From the NCBI GenBank assembly GCA_050950645.1, contig JBMNHZ010000001.1:186001-250000 (forward strand): 64,000 nt of DNA. The letters run 5' to 3'. A model generated the notes under the pieces. It was not told where the DNA came from. It saw only the letters and a program-made list of their open reading frames with translations, and made no database searches. The translations under genes were made by a program, and so were the position numbers. This document shows, in pieces, positions 40,866-51,113 of this stretch (the stretch's first letter is position 1; every line of letters starts with the position of its first letter). The DNA is from BRH-c25 sp012519325. GTDB taxonomy: Bacteria; Bacillota; Clostridia; Lutisporales; Lutisporaceae.

Positions 40866-43211
40866 TCATTTTATTTCAACTATGGTAGCTCCTATTCCAC
40901 CTTCACCAAAACCGCCGCTTCTGTATGACTTCACATGGCTGTGGCTTTTTAAGAGCTGCATTATGCCCGCTCTCAGAACCCCAGTACCCTTTCCGTGAAT
41001 TATGGTAACCTGGGGCAGATTGCCCAGATACGCGTCATCCAGATACTTATCCACATTCATAAGAGCTTCATCCAGAGTTTGTCCCCTTAAATCTATTTGC
41101 GGGGCAACAGCCATTGTCTTGGCAGAGCTTATCTTGAAACTACCCCCTCTTTTTGGCTTTTCCTTTTCTTCTTCCGCCGCTGCTAAATTCTTTATATTTA
41201 CATTTATTTTCATTATTCCCGCCTGCACGGTCAGATTCCCATCTTCATCAGGAAGTGTAAGAACACTTCCCTTCTGGTTCAGGTTGACTATCTTCACGGC
41301 CATGCCTATTCTAATATCTTTAAGAGGAGCACCGGCGGTTTTCTTAAACAATGATTCGCCGATCTTGTCTTCCAATTCATTCTCCCGCTGCTTAAACTTC
41401 ATTCTCGATTTTTCTATTTCCCGGGCATCCCGAATCTCCCTAATCAGCTCCTCTGCTTCCTCCTTTGACCTTCTCACTATTTCAAGGGCCTCATTCCGAG
41501 CTTCCCTTATAATTCTATCCCTCTGGGCTTCAAGCTTTTCCAGCCTCCTGTCCATTTCAGACTTTTCTTTTTCCAGTTCGAACCTCAACCTGGCAGCAGC
41601 GTTCCTTTCTTCCTCAGCCTTCCTTTTTTCATCCTCAAGGCTTTTTATCAAATCTTCAAACTTAATATCATCCTGAGAAATGAATTCCTTTGCTCTCTTA
41701 ATAATTTCTTCGGGAAGCCCAAGCTTTCTTGATATTTCAAAAGCATTTGACTTTCCCGGTATGCCGATTAAAAGTCTGTAGGTAGGCATTAAGGTTGCTA
41801 CGTCGAATTCCACGCTGGCATTGCAGATTCCTTCAGTGGAAAGAGCAAATATTTTCAACTCACTATAATGTGTAGTTGCAGCAGTTCTTATATTTTTTTT
41901 ATGCAGCAATTCCAGTATGGACATTGCCAGTGCCGCACCCTCCGTAGGATCTGTTCCCGCACCCAACTCGTCAAACAGCACCAGTGAATTTGGGGTAACA
42001 TGCTCCATAATGAACACAATATTGGTCATATGGGAGGAAAACGTGCTGAGGCTCTGTTCTATACTCTGTTCATCCCCAATATCTGCAAATACCTCGTCAA
42101 AAACAGCCACCTCACTATAATCATTGGCAGGAATATGAAGTCCTGATTGAGCCATTAGCGTCAAAAGTCCTATGGTTTTCAGTGTGACAGTCTTTCCTCC
42201 CGTATTCGGCCCTGTAATAACCAAAGTGTTGAAGGTTTCACCCATATATATGTCTATGGGAACTACTGTCTCAGCCTTCAGCAGAGGGTGCCTTGCCTTC
42301 TTTATGCTTATTATGCCCTTATTATTCACCCTTGGCTCGGTACATCTGAGCTCAAGGGAAAACTTAGCCTTGGCAAATATGAAATCCAATGTGGCCAGTA
42401 CCTCCATATTGATTTTGATACTGTCATACTTCTCATCAACAAGGGCTGTAAGCTCTCTCAGGATCCTTTCTATTTCATTTTCTTCATCCAGCTTCAGCTT
42501 CTTAATATCATTATTCATCTCCACTATTGCCATAGGTTCAATAAAAAGAGTCGCACCACTGGCTGACTGATCATGGACTATACCTGGAATATTTGCTCTG
42601 AACTCCTGCTTTACCGGTATAACATGGCGGTCTCCTCTTACAGTTATGATCGGTTCCTGAAGATATTTCTGGTAAGCTGATGATGAAATCATATGGTTCA
42701 GCTTTTCTCTCATTGAAGCAGTTTTTTCTTTTATTTTTCTCCTTATGCTGTTGAGCTGGGGGCTGGCATTGTCTGCTATTTCTTCTTCGCTGACTATTGC
42801 GCTGTTTATTCTCTCTTCCACGCTTTTGCAGACAGAAAGTGTCTCAATATAATACTCGATTATCGGAAAGCTCTCCTCCCCTCTGTCATCATTCATAAAA
42901 GCCTTAAGCCTTCTGGCAGTTCTTAGTGTATCAGCAACCTTAAGGAGCTCCCCCGGCTCTAATGCGGACCCCATTTTAACCTTTTTCAGGGCTATTCGGA
43001 TATCCTGTACTCCGCCAATGGGGATATTCCCTTTTTTTAGTATTAGGTTTACAGCTTCTGTTGTCTCCTGAAGCAGTTCCTTAATCTCATTGAGGTCTCC
43101 GGAGGGCTTCAAATCTGCCGCAATATCTCTTCCCATAACCGAAACCGTACTCTCACACAGCATATCTATTATCTTATCATATTCAAGAGTTTTTAATGCT
43201 TTTTCGTTCAT
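40866..43211 (-). CDS. mutS2: MutS2 family protein (endonuclease/ribosome-collision factor)
   Basis: 781-residue MutS2. The core ATPase has Walker A GPNTGGKTVTLKTIG (about residue 335), DEVFADIGDEQSIEQSLSTFSSHM, the Walker B LFDELGAGTDPTEGAALA, and the ATTHYSELK switch. A long charged coiled coil follows (about 510-630), then a KOW-like region, and the C-terminal Smr nuclease domain with DLRGQTLDEAL and HGKGTGVLR. MutS2 blocks recombination in some species and splits collided ribosomes in Bacillus subtilis. The start at 43211 is fixed by GAGGTGAAG; the frame extends 22 codons further upstream without a site. It overlaps the histidine kinase gene by 29 bases. Confidence 0.95.
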   Translation of the reverse strand: MNEKALKTLEYDKIIDMLCESTVSVMGRDIAADLKPSGDLNEIKELLQETTEAVNLILKKGNIPIGGVQDIRIALKKVKMGSALEPGELLKVADTLRTARRLKAFMNDDRGEESFPIIEYYIETLSVCKSVEERINSAIVSEEEIADNASPQLNSIRRKIKEKTASMREKLNHMISSSAYQKYLQEPIITVRGDRHVIPVKQEFRANIPGIVHDQSASGATLFIEPMAIVEMNNDIKKLKLDEENEIERILRELTALVDEKYDSIKINMEVLATLDFIFAKAKFSLELRCTEPRVNNKGIISIKKARHPLLKAETVVPIDIYMGETFNTLVITGPNTGGKTVTLKTIGLLTLMAQSGLHIPANDYSEVAVFDEVFADIGDEQSIEQSLSTFSSHMTNIVFIMEHVTPNSLVLFDELGAGTDPTEGAALAMSILELLHKKNIRTAATTHYSELKIFALSTEGICNASVEFDVATLMPTYRLLIGIPGKSNAFEISRKLGLPEEIIKRAKEFISQDDIKFEDLIKSLEDEKRKAEEERNAAARLRFELEKEKSEMDRRLEKLEAQRDRIIREARNEALEIVRRSKEEAEELIREIRDAREIEKSRMKFKQRENELEDKIGESLFKKTAGAPLKDIRIGMAVKIVNLNQKGSVLTLPDEDGNLTVQAGIMKINVNIKNLAAAEEEKEKPKRGGSFKISSAKTMAVAPQIDLRGQTLDEALMNVDKYLDDAYLGNLPQVTIIHGKGTGVLRAGIMQLLKSHSHVKSYRSGGFGEGGIGATIVEIK

Positions 43212-44682
43212 TATCTTCACCTCGGATCTCTTCATTATAGCCGGGGAGGTAAAAACAAAATTCAGTACCTTCTCCATTTACGCTTTTTACATGTATATCA
43301 CAGCCGTGAGAGTTTATTATGTTCTTTACTATTGCCAGTCCAAGGCCGGTGCTGTTCTCCGACCTTTTCTTGTCAACTATATAAAACCTGTCCCAAATGA
43401 AGGGCAGATCCACCTCGGGTATCCCTTCCCCAAAATCTCTTACACATACAAATATATTTTCACCCTTCCTGTATGCGTTTATCAATATTTCTCCGTAATC
43501 AAAGGAATGCTTGATTGCATTATTTATCAGGTTAATAAGTACCTGCTTTATTCTGTTTTCATCACCGAAGCAGGTAAGCTCATTTTCAGATGTCTTAATA
43601 TACTTAATATCAATATTCCTCTTTGATGCATAGGGCAGCATTTTGTCTATTGTGCTTCTAATCATTAAGTCCATGCTAAAGGGTTCACATTGAAGCTGAA
43701 TATATCCCGCCTCAATTTGTGACAGCTGAAGAATTTCATCCACCATACGTTTTAATCTTGCTGTTTCATCCATTATTATTCCAAGGTATTTCTTCCTTTC
43801 CTCCTCCGACTCGACAAGCCCGTCCTGAAGAACCTCCGAATACCCCTGCAGATAACTTAAAGGAGTCCTTATTTCATGAGATACATTGGCAATGAACTCT
43901 CTCCTGATCTGCTCGACACGGGTAAGCTGCTTTGCCAGATTGTTTATGGTATTCCCCAGTTCCTTTATCTCTCTGCTGGAACGCAGGTCAATTCTTGTAT
44001 TATAGTTTCCTTTTGATATTTCCAGTGCCGCGTTGTTGATAAGCTTCAGAGGTTTTGAAAAGCTTTGCGAAAGTATAAATGACATTGCTGAAGCAAGTGC
44101 TATTGCCGTAACAAAAATATATAAAAACTGCTTCCTTATGGCAGCAATAGTTGTCTGCATATACTCCAGAGTGGTTATTATATACACGGCTTCAGTTATT
44201 TCGGTACGTTTTAATGATTCGCCCCCGTAGTGTTCATTAATATTCTGCCTGCTTTTTACAGGAACGCCAACAAGAAGCGTATCCATTTCCTTTGGCCATA
44301 CCGAATACGGGTTGCTTATGATTTTGCTCCGCTCGTAAACCGTTTCCCCGTTAAGTATCTTGTCAATATGTTTCTTTCCGAAAGTACTATCCAGCTTGTA
44401 TTTGTTCGTTCCTTCCACATATATGACTTTTCCGTTATTGTCGGTAATAATTATAATATCATTCACTCTTCTCATAACACTGTAGTAGGGTATGGTAAAA
44501 TGCTGATCCCTGGCTACATAATTTGCCAATCTGAAACAATCCTTCTCCAGTTGTTCTTTTTCCAGTTCGAAATAGAAATCATATAAAAACTCTGTCTGGA
44601 ATACCAGAATAAAAACAAGAAGCGCCAATGTCATTGCTACTATTGATGCCCATAGTTTGAATGCTATTCCGTAACTTCTCAT
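43183..44682 (-). CDS. Membrane sensor histidine kinase
   Basis: 499-residue sensor kinase. A TM helix at about 8-30, an outer sensor region to about 165, and a second TM at about 185-205 (FVTAIALASAMSFIL) are followed by a HAMP domain, HisKA with the phospho-acceptor in VSHEIRTPLSYLQG, and the ATPase domain with N box LINNAIKHS, G1 DFGEGIP and G2 STGLGLAIVKN. Its ATGA start overlaps the end of the response regulator gene, so the two are a pair. The signal sensed is unknown. Confidence 0.94.
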   Translation of the reverse strand: MRSYGIAFKLWASIVAMTLALLVFILVFQTEFLYDFYFELEKEQLEKDCFRLANYVARDQHFTIPYYSVMRRVNDIIIITDNNGKVIYVEGTNKYKLDSTFGKKHIDKILNGETVYERSKIISNPYSVWPKEMDTLLVGVPVKSRQNINEHYGGESLKRTEITEAVYIITTLEYMQTTIAAIRKQFLYIFVTAIALASAMSFILSQSFSKPLKLINNAALEISKGNYNTRIDLRSSREIKELGNTINNLAKQLTRVEQIRREFIANVSHEIRTPLSYLQGYSEVLQDGLVESEEERKKYLGIIMDETARLKRMVDEILQLSQIEAGYIQLQCEPFSMDLMIRSTIDKMLPYASKRNIDIKYIKTSENELTCFGDENRIKQVLINLINNAIKHSFDYGEILINAYRKGENIFVCVRDFGEGIPEVDLPFIWDRFYIVDKKRSENSTGLGLAIVKNIINSHGCDIHVKSVNGEGTEFCFYLPGYNEEIRGEDNERKSIKNS

Positions 44683-45365
44683 TTCGGCACCTCAAACTTA
44701 TACCCGACTCCCCAAATAGTACTGATATAACTGCTGCAATCCCCCAATTTATCCCTCAGCTTTTTTATATGGGTATCTACAGTCCTGGGATCGGAATACT
44801 GCTCATATCCCCAGACCTTAAGAATCAACTGCTCCCTGGTAAAAACAATCTTTGGGTTGGAAGCAAGAAAATGCAGCAGCTCATACTCCTTATTCGTAAG
44901 ATTGATCCTCTGTTTGTTTACAGTTACTTCCCTGGACAGCTTGTCGATCACTATATCTCCAAATTCTAAATTTGTAACAGCTTCACTGCTCTTTACCTCC
45001 GACCTTCGCAGCAGGGCTTTTACTCTTGCCGTAAGCTCTTTTGGGCTGAAGGGCTTCACCAAATAGTCATCGGCACCCAGCTCGAAGCCGAAAAGCTTGT
45101 CGAACTCCTCACCTCGCGCTGTCAATAAAATTATAGGAATATTGGATGTTCTCCTTATTTCCCTGCATACAGTCCACCCATCTATTTCAGGCAGCATTAT
45201 ATCCAGTATCACAATGTCCGCCTCATTCGTTTTGAAAAGATTCAATCCCTGTCTCCCGTCAACTGCTTCAATGAGTATGAAATTTTCTTTTCTGAATGCT
45301 ATCTTTATTAGCTCTCTCATTTTTTCTTCATCTTCTATCAGCAGCACTCTAACACTGTTTTCCAC
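44679..45365 (-). CDS. OmpR/PhoB family response regulator
   Basis: 228 residues. The receiver domain has the acidic pair EDEE, the phosphorylated Asp in VILDIMLPEIDG, the conserved T/A position in LLTARGEE and the Lys in YLVKPFS. The C-terminal winged helix (about 130-228) has the OmpR-type LTNKEYELLHFLASNPKIVFTREQL and VDTHIKKLRDKLG. The start is a GTG behind AAAAGGAGG. Paired with the kinase that overlaps its end by four bases; it follows the U32 peptidase gene by 14 bases. Confidence 0.95.
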   Translation of the reverse strand: MENSVRVLLIEDEEKMRELIKIAFRKENFILIEAVDGRQGLNLFKTNEADIVILDIMLPEIDGWTVCREIRRTSNIPIILLTARGEEFDKLFGFELGADDYLVKPFSPKELTARVKALLRRSEVKSSEAVTNLEFGDIVIDKLSREVTVNKQRINLTNKEYELLHFLASNPKIVFTREQLILKVWGYEQYSDPRTVDTHIKKLRDKLGDCSSYISTIWGVGYKFEVPK

Positions 45366-45379
45366 CCAAACTCCTCCTT

Positions 45380-47851
45380 TTAATCAACACCCCTATAAAA
45401 GTGCCCCTTTGTAAATCCCATGCCCTTGATTTCTTCTATCAGTGATCTGTCTTCGCTAATTTTATTATGATTTTTGTAAAGCTTCATAATTCTGCCTACA
45501 GTTTCCGGCTTTTCAATATAAAAATCAGCCCTTAGCTTACAAACCCCGCTGCTTATTACATCTCCCAAATCTTCAGCCATAAACAGCACATTTGAGTTCA
45601 AGAGCTGCGTTCTGCATGAGTCAAGCTTTATCATTCGGAAAATTTTTCCTTTCTCGTCTATTATACCATAATTTGAGCTGTTGCATCCTTCCGGATAATT
45701 ACAGTTAATCCTGAACATTGAAACCGGACAGTATTCGGTGGTCATAACCGGCAAATACCCATATACAACGGCCTCCGCAGCAGCTGCAACATGGGAGCTT
45801 ATTGCTTTAATCTGGGGCAGGTTCAATTCAGGAGACAATCCTACGGCTTCCGCTCCCTCCCTGATCCAATGACTTGCCGACACTGAATTGAATACGTTCA
45901 TGCTGTAATTGATCCTTATCCTGCGGATTCCTAAAACCCTCGCCAGTTCCAATTGTCCGGATGCCGATACCACTATCCCGAAATGCTTCTGGTCCGCTTT
46001 CTCAATAATAGCCTCAAGAGTTCTCCTTGTCTTACCCAATTCTTTATCCGGCATAATGTTAGGAAGCACATAAAACAAACTCTTTCCCCTGCTCTTGCAT
46101 ATTTCTTCAATTTTTGCAGTCTCGGGTAGAATATCTCCCTCATATGCACTGCTTAGAATATATATTGTATCGGCTCCCGAGCTTATGGCACTGACAGCAG
46201 CCGCATAGTTTCTTATCCCTGCTATATATTCCAATGAACATTCTCTGGGAGCTTTCCCAGATGATATCATGCTTTTGACTAATTCTTGGGCATTTATTTG
46301 TATGACGGGCCGGTCATACTTGCGTGAGCGCTTATGGGAAAGCAGCTCCAAGGCCTTTCTTCTCATGCGGTTAACCTGTCTTGCGGGTATGTAGCAGTCA
46401 TCGTCAATTACTGCCTCTGTAATTTTTATCAGGTAAGGGGTATCGCCGGTTTTTCCAAGCTGCTCCTTTATTTTCCGGATGGAGACAGCGGTTTTTATAG
46501 CCTTTTCGACCCTTTCCTCATCGGTATAGCTTACGGTGTTGCCGTCACTGTCCTTTGCAGTTATTACCGGATATTGCCCGGTTTTAATAATCAGGCTGCA
46601 CTGAACAGGGATTTTCCTCCTATTCTCAGGTGAATACTCCTCCCTTGCCTTTCTGTTAAGTTCAGAATCAAAGGTCTTCCTTACACCGGAGCCGGCTTCA
46701 ATTTTGTCCCTTATAAACAGCTCAGCAATATCTCCCTTTCCGGCACTTTTAACATTCCTACCCCCGACCCTTATTCCGCTTATTATTGCGCCGGTACTCC
46801 TGCCGCTTTTTGATATTATTTCTATTCCGTCCCCATCACTTAATGAATTCTCCTCTATTAAAACTGATACCATTTCGCCTTTCCGGCTTATTACCTTTCC
46901 CAGTCCTACACCTCTGTTGTCAGGTCTCTCTATGCTTACAACTTCCCTGTTTCTCTTATTGAACAGGTACCCTTCGGTAAATTCCCTGTTAAATGCACTT
47001 TCCAATTCATAAGCAGCGCTGCTTGTATCCTGCTTTTCATTTTTCAGTATGTTATCCAAAGCATGCCTGTAATGTCTGACTACTATTGCTACATACTCAG
47101 GCCTCTTCATTCTGCCTTCTATTTTCAGGGAGGACACCCCGGACTCCGTCAATTCCTTCAACCTGTTGTAAGTATTAAGATCCCTTGTGCTCAACAGGTG
47201 CTTGTGCTTATTTTCAATTACTGTTTTTTCGGTATTGAAATCATATAATGAATATTTCTTCCTGCAGGGCTGGGCACATCTCCCCCGGTTTCCACTCCTT
47301 CCTCCGATAAGACTGCTCATTAGGCACTGTCCTGAGTAGCTTACACATAAAGCTCCATGAATAAATACCTCTAATTCCACGCCGGTACTTTTAGCAATTT
47401 CTCTGATCTCTTCAATGGACAACTCCCTTGCTGTCACAATTCTTTTGGCACCTAATCCGGAATAATACCGGGCCCCTTCCGCATTGTGCACAGTCATTTG
47501 GGTGCTGCAGTGAATGTCCAGGTCGGGAAAAGCATTTGCCGACAGTTTCAAAAGAGCAATATCCTGAACAATAATTCCGTCAACACCTGTTTGATATAAA
47601 AAATTCACATAGTTCAAAGCATCCTCAAGCTCACGGTCGGACAGCAGTATATTAACAGTCACGTATACCCTGACGCCCCTGATATGAGCGAAACTTGCCG
47701 CCTTTGCAAGGCTTTGGCCGTCAAAGTTGTCTGCATACGCTCTCGCATTAAATTTATTTCCGCCCAAATAAACAGCATCAGCACCGCTTTCAACAGCAGC
47801 TGCTAATGCTTTAAAATTTCCGGCAGGTGCTAGAAGTTCTACTTTTTTCAT
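45380..47851 (-). CDS. U32 family peptidase/RlhA-like protein with DUF3656
   Basis: 823-residue protein. The N-terminal U32 domain begins ELLAPAGNFKALAAAVESGADAVYLGG, with HGALCVSYSGQCLMSS and the cysteine-rich GRSGNRGRCAQPCR loop. The C-terminal part has the DUF3656 type and further cysteines (TTEYCPVSMFRINCNYPEGC). The family includes collagenase-like peptidases and RlhA, which hydroxylates 23S rRNA, so proteolysis should not be assumed. The start at 47851 gives the standard N-terminus. It follows zapA, a gene order often seen in clostridia. Confidence 0.92.
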   Translation of the reverse strand: MKKVELLAPAGNFKALAAAVESGADAVYLGGNKFNARAYADNFDGQSLAKAASFAHIRGVRVYVTVNILLSDRELEDALNYVNFLYQTGVDGIIVQDIALLKLSANAFPDLDIHCSTQMTVHNAEGARYYSGLGAKRIVTARELSIEEIREIAKSTGVELEVFIHGALCVSYSGQCLMSSLIGGRSGNRGRCAQPCRKKYSLYDFNTEKTVIENKHKHLLSTRDLNTYNRLKELTESGVSSLKIEGRMKRPEYVAIVVRHYRHALDNILKNEKQDTSSAAYELESAFNREFTEGYLFNKRNREVVSIERPDNRGVGLGKVISRKGEMVSVLIEENSLSDGDGIEIISKSGRSTGAIISGIRVGGRNVKSAGKGDIAELFIRDKIEAGSGVRKTFDSELNRKAREEYSPENRRKIPVQCSLIIKTGQYPVITAKDSDGNTVSYTDEERVEKAIKTAVSIRKIKEQLGKTGDTPYLIKITEAVIDDDCYIPARQVNRMRRKALELLSHKRSRKYDRPVIQINAQELVKSMISSGKAPRECSLEYIAGIRNYAAAVSAISSGADTIYILSSAYEGDILPETAKIEEICKSRGKSLFYVLPNIMPDKELGKTRRTLEAIIEKADQKHFGIVVSASGQLELARVLGIRRIRINYSMNVFNSVSASHWIREGAEAVGLSPELNLPQIKAISSHVAAAAEAVVYGYLPVMTTEYCPVSMFRINCNYPEGCNSSNYGIIDEKGKIFRMIKLDSCRTQLLNSNVLFMAEDLGDVISSGVCKLRADFYIEKPETVGRIMKLYKNHNKISEDRSLIEEIKGMGFTKGHFYRGVD

Positions 47852-47945
47852 ATCTTCACATCCCAAATCTAATCCTTAGCCAGGGTCGGATATTCAACCC
47901 TCAAGGAATACCTGAGCCTTCCCGTTACTCATGACTAATATATTT

Positions 47946-48503
47946 TTACCTAATGTTCCTGTTTTTATCTATCCTTTTAATTTTTGCATCATCCAGTTCC
48001 TTTTTTGCCTTCAGAAGCTCTATCTGACTCTCAAATAGCTTGTTCTGCACATCATTTATCGTCTCCTTGGATACATCCAGTTCGCACCTCAAGTCCTTCA
48101 GCTCCTCCTGTGCCTTTGCCCACTCCCTGCTTACCTTTCCCAATTCAATCTGTGATTTTGTATATTCACTCTGCATTTTGGTATACTGCTCCTTAATGGC
48201 CTCCAATTCCTGGCGCAGTTCATTAAGTTCCTCAAAAGGCCTTTGCATTTCTCCCTGTATATTCTCAAGTTTTTCTGCAGTTTCAGCAAGCTCCTCCTGG
48301 GATTTCTGTAGTGAATCAGCCAGATTAAGCGCAGCAAGTACTGCAACCATAGTTTGGCTGTACCTTGAATTGCTTTTGGCTACTTCGATCATTACTTCAT
48401 CAACCTTAGCAGCAAGATTATATATATATTCTTCTGATTTTTCAGAAACCATCACATATTCCGTGCCGAATATGCTGACTGTTGTCTTCTTTTTCTCAGC
48501 CAT
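47946..48503 (-). CDS. zapA: Cell division protein ZapA with long coiled coil
   Basis: 185 residues. The first 90 or so form the ZapA domain (TTVSIFGTEYVMVSEKSEEYIYNLAAKVDEVM, then VAVLAALNLADSL). The rest is a long charged coiled coil rich in Glu, Gln and Leu. ZapA binds and bundles FtsZ at the division ring. The ATG at 48503 lies 9 bases behind AAAGGAG. The extended coiled coil makes it longer than the roughly 100-residue classical form. First gene of the zapA-U32-RR-HK-mutS2-DUF523 operon. Confidence 0.88.
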   Translation of the reverse strand: MAEKKKTTVSIFGTEYVMVSEKSEEYIYNLAAKVDEVMIEVAKSNSRYSQTMVAVLAALNLADSLQKSQEELAETAEKLENIQGEMQRPFEELNELRQELEAIKEQYTKMQSEYTKSQIELGKVSREWAKAQEELKDLRCELDVSKETINDVQNKLFESQIELLKAKKELDDAKIKRIDKNRNIR

Positions 48504-48639
48504 ATATTCCAACTCCTTTAGGATTGAATATTTGTCCTATATTAGATAATATTCTTCAAAAAAAGCAGATTTTCCTTCATTTTTTTGCATTTAGACAAAA
48601 TAATTGTAAAAAAGCTGGAGAATATGGTGAATTAAAATA

Positions 48640-48678
48640 GCATATCGACTCACACTGTATAAGTGTTCGCTGATATGC
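48640..48678 (-). terminator. Terminator of pheST
   Basis: Outer stem GCATATC/GATATGC and inner stem ACACT/AGTGT, followed on the minus strand by TATTTTAATT. It lies about 12 bases past the pheT stop codon. Confidence 0.75.
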
Positions 48679-48690
48679 CATCCCATTACT

Positions 48691-51084
48691 TTACTGCCTT
48701 AATTCTGCTCCTAACTGATTTATGAGGGAGTTTACAATTTTATTGTGAACTCTCGTTATATCCTCTTCAGAAAGAGTTTTTTCATCCGACCTGTATACTA
48801 TGGAATAAGCCATGCTCTTATAGCCTTCCTTTATCTGGCTTCCCCTGTAAATATCAAAAAGCTTCACATCTTCAACAAGCCTGCCGCCCTTGTTCCTGAT
48901 TGTCTCCTCCAGCTGGCCCGCTGTAATCTCTTCAGCTACAACTATTGCTATATCTCTTGCAACCGACGGGTACTTGGGAAGTATTTTATATTTTATATTC
49001 ATATTGCACTGCAGCAGTATTTCTTCAAAATTGAACTCCGCAATATAAACCCTTGCTGGGATATCATACTTATCCAGCACTTCAGGATGAACCTCCCCAA
49101 GGAAGCCTACCCTCCGGTTGTTTAGCAGAAGCTCTGCTGTTCTCCCCGGATGCATGCTGTCATTATTGGAGGGTAATATCCTGTATTTATCTACATGCAG
49201 TTCATCCATCAGATTCTCAACTACACCCTTCAGGTCGAAAAAATCTACATTGCCGTACATTCCTATGGCTAGAGTCTCTCTTTCCTCTGCAAGCTTTTCT
49301 ACGGTCAGCTCATCTGCCAGATACACCTTGGAAAGCTCAAAGAACTTTCCTTCGGCAATTTTCATATTGTAGTTCCTTGATATTACCTCCAGCATATTGG
49401 GTATCAAGGTGGTCCTCATTATGCTCTGGTCTTCTCCAAGGGGATTCAGAATTTTTATTGCATTCCTAAGGGGGTTCTCTGCTTTAAGGCTTATTTTATT
49501 GTATACGGCAGGGCTGACAAATGTATAAGTCACTACTTCGTAAAGCCCCTGGGCAGCCATGTTGGCCTTTGCCAGATCCCTAATCTTCTGCCTGTTGTCC
49601 TTTCCTCCCTGTGTGAAGGTGGTGTCCATCAGCTTGGCAGGAATTTTTTCATATCCGTAAAGCCTTGCGATTTCTTCTATCAAATCGGCTTCACCTTCAA
49701 CATCGTTTCTAAAGGTCGGTACCGTTACCTCCAAGCCCTCTTCGGCCATCTCTGCCCCGAATTCCAGAGAAGTCAAATATTTCATCGCCATTTCTCCGGT
49801 TATATCCCGGACCCCTATAAAGTCATTCACCTTCTTTATATTCAGGCTCAATTTCCTAGGCTTTACAGGAGTGGGATATATATCTATGCTTCCTCCTACA
49901 ACCTCCCCGGCACCTAACTGCTCTACAAGGCTGCATGCCCTGTTCAGCGCCTTTTCGGCGAGTTCCGGGTCAATTCCCTTCTCATATCTTGAAGAGGCTT
50001 CCGTTCTGAGCCCCAGCTTTTTGGACGTCAGTCTTATATTTACAGGATTAAAATTCGCGCTTTCAAATATAATCGCAGTTGTGTCATCCTTTATTTCACT
50101 GCCGTAGCCTCCCATCACCCCTGCAATTCCGGTGGGCTTCTCCCCGTCTGCTATTACAAGCATTGACTCATCCAGCTTCCGTTCAGTTTCATCGAGAGTC
50201 AAAATTTTTTCTCCGGGTTTTGCGTTTCTCACAATGATTTTTTTACCTTCCAGGTCCCTATAGTCAAAGGCATGCATAGGTTGGCCGAGCTCCAGCATAA
50301 CAAAGTTGGTTATATCAACTATGTTGTTTATAGGCCTGACACCGGCTTTTATAAGCCTTTCCTGCATCCATGCCGGAGAGTCCTTAATTACTATATTCTT
50401 AATCATTCTGGCCATGTATCTTGGGCAGAGCTCGCTGTTTTCCACACGGATATCAATATAATCCTTTATGTTTTCATTATTTTCCTTAAAGTCTGCTTTA
50501 GGGTACTTTAAAACAACTCCAAAGGTTGCGGCTGCCTCTCTTGCTATTCCTATAATACTGAGGCAGTCGGGCCTGTTGTTTGTTATTTCAAATTCAACTA
50601 CGGCGTCATTAAGGCCGAGAACATCCTTTATATCCGCGCCAAGGGGATATTTCCCATCCAGAATATATATCCCGTCCAGCATATCCTCAGGTAAACCTTC
50701 AAGATTCAAGGCCAACTCCTGTGCAGAGCACATCATTCCGTTTGATTCTATACCCCTGAGCTTTCCTTTCTTGATCTTCACTCCTCCGGGAAGTGATGAA
50801 CCGTGTTTGGCTATGGGAATGTAATCTCCTTCCTTAATATTGGTTGCCCCAGTGACAATTTGTATAACCTCGTTTCCTACGTCACACTGCGCTACAATCA
50901 GCTTGTCGGCATTTGGATGCTTCTCCGTCTTCAAAATTTTCCCCACGAGCACATTGTCAATTTCCTTTCCAAGCTCTTCTATACCTTCAACCTTTGATCC
51001 CGACATGGTCATTGCATCAGCAAAACCTTTCGGATCAAACTTAATATCCACATAATCCTTTAACCATTTAACCGGTACTAGCAT
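48691..51084 (-). CDS. pheT: Phenylalanyl-tRNA synthetase beta subunit
   Basis: 797-residue PheT. Domains in order are an N-terminal EMAP-like tRNA-binding domain (VGKILKTEKHPNADKLIVAQCDVG, 45-150), B3/B4 editing (about 210-385, with MLELGQPMHAFDY), B5 (about 405-475), the inactive synthetase core, and the FDX-ACB domain at the C-terminus (YPSVARDIAIVV...). It forms an alpha2-beta2 enzyme with PheS that charges tRNA-Phe. It starts behind AAAGGAG, 29 bases after pheS. Confidence 0.96.
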   Translation of the reverse strand: MLVPVKWLKDYVDIKFDPKGFADAMTMSGSKVEGIEELGKEIDNVLVGKILKTEKHPNADKLIVAQCDVGNEVIQIVTGATNIKEGDYIPIAKHGSSLPGGVKIKKGKLRGIESNGMMCSAQELALNLEGLPEDMLDGIYILDGKYPLGADIKDVLGLNDAVVEFEITNNRPDCLSIIGIAREAAATFGVVLKYPKADFKENNENIKDYIDIRVENSELCPRYMARMIKNIVIKDSPAWMQERLIKAGVRPINNIVDITNFVMLELGQPMHAFDYRDLEGKKIIVRNAKPGEKILTLDETERKLDESMLVIADGEKPTGIAGVMGGYGSEIKDDTTAIIFESANFNPVNIRLTSKKLGLRTEASSRYEKGIDPELAEKALNRACSLVEQLGAGEVVGGSIDIYPTPVKPRKLSLNIKKVNDFIGVRDITGEMAMKYLTSLEFGAEMAEEGLEVTVPTFRNDVEGEADLIEEIARLYGYEKIPAKLMDTTFTQGGKDNRQKIRDLAKANMAAQGLYEVVTYTFVSPAVYNKISLKAENPLRNAIKILNPLGEDQSIMRTTLIPNMLEVISRNYNMKIAEGKFFELSKVYLADELTVEKLAEERETLAIGMYGNVDFFDLKGVVENLMDELHVDKYRILPSNNDSMHPGRTAELLLNNRRVGFLGEVHPEVLDKYDIPARVYIAEFNFEEILLQCNMNIKYKILPKYPSVARDIAIVVAEEITAGQLEETIRNKGGRLVEDVKLFDIYRGSQIKEGYKSMAYSIVYRSDEKTLSEEDITRVHNKIVNSLINQLGAELRQ

Positions 51085-51113
51085 GATTTATCTCCTTTCT
51101 TTTAATTACTATC

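Noticed and set aside
41002..41676. A 224-residue plus-strand frame opposite mutS2
   Set aside because: Serine/phenylalanine-rich shadow of the MutS2 coiled coil on the other strand.
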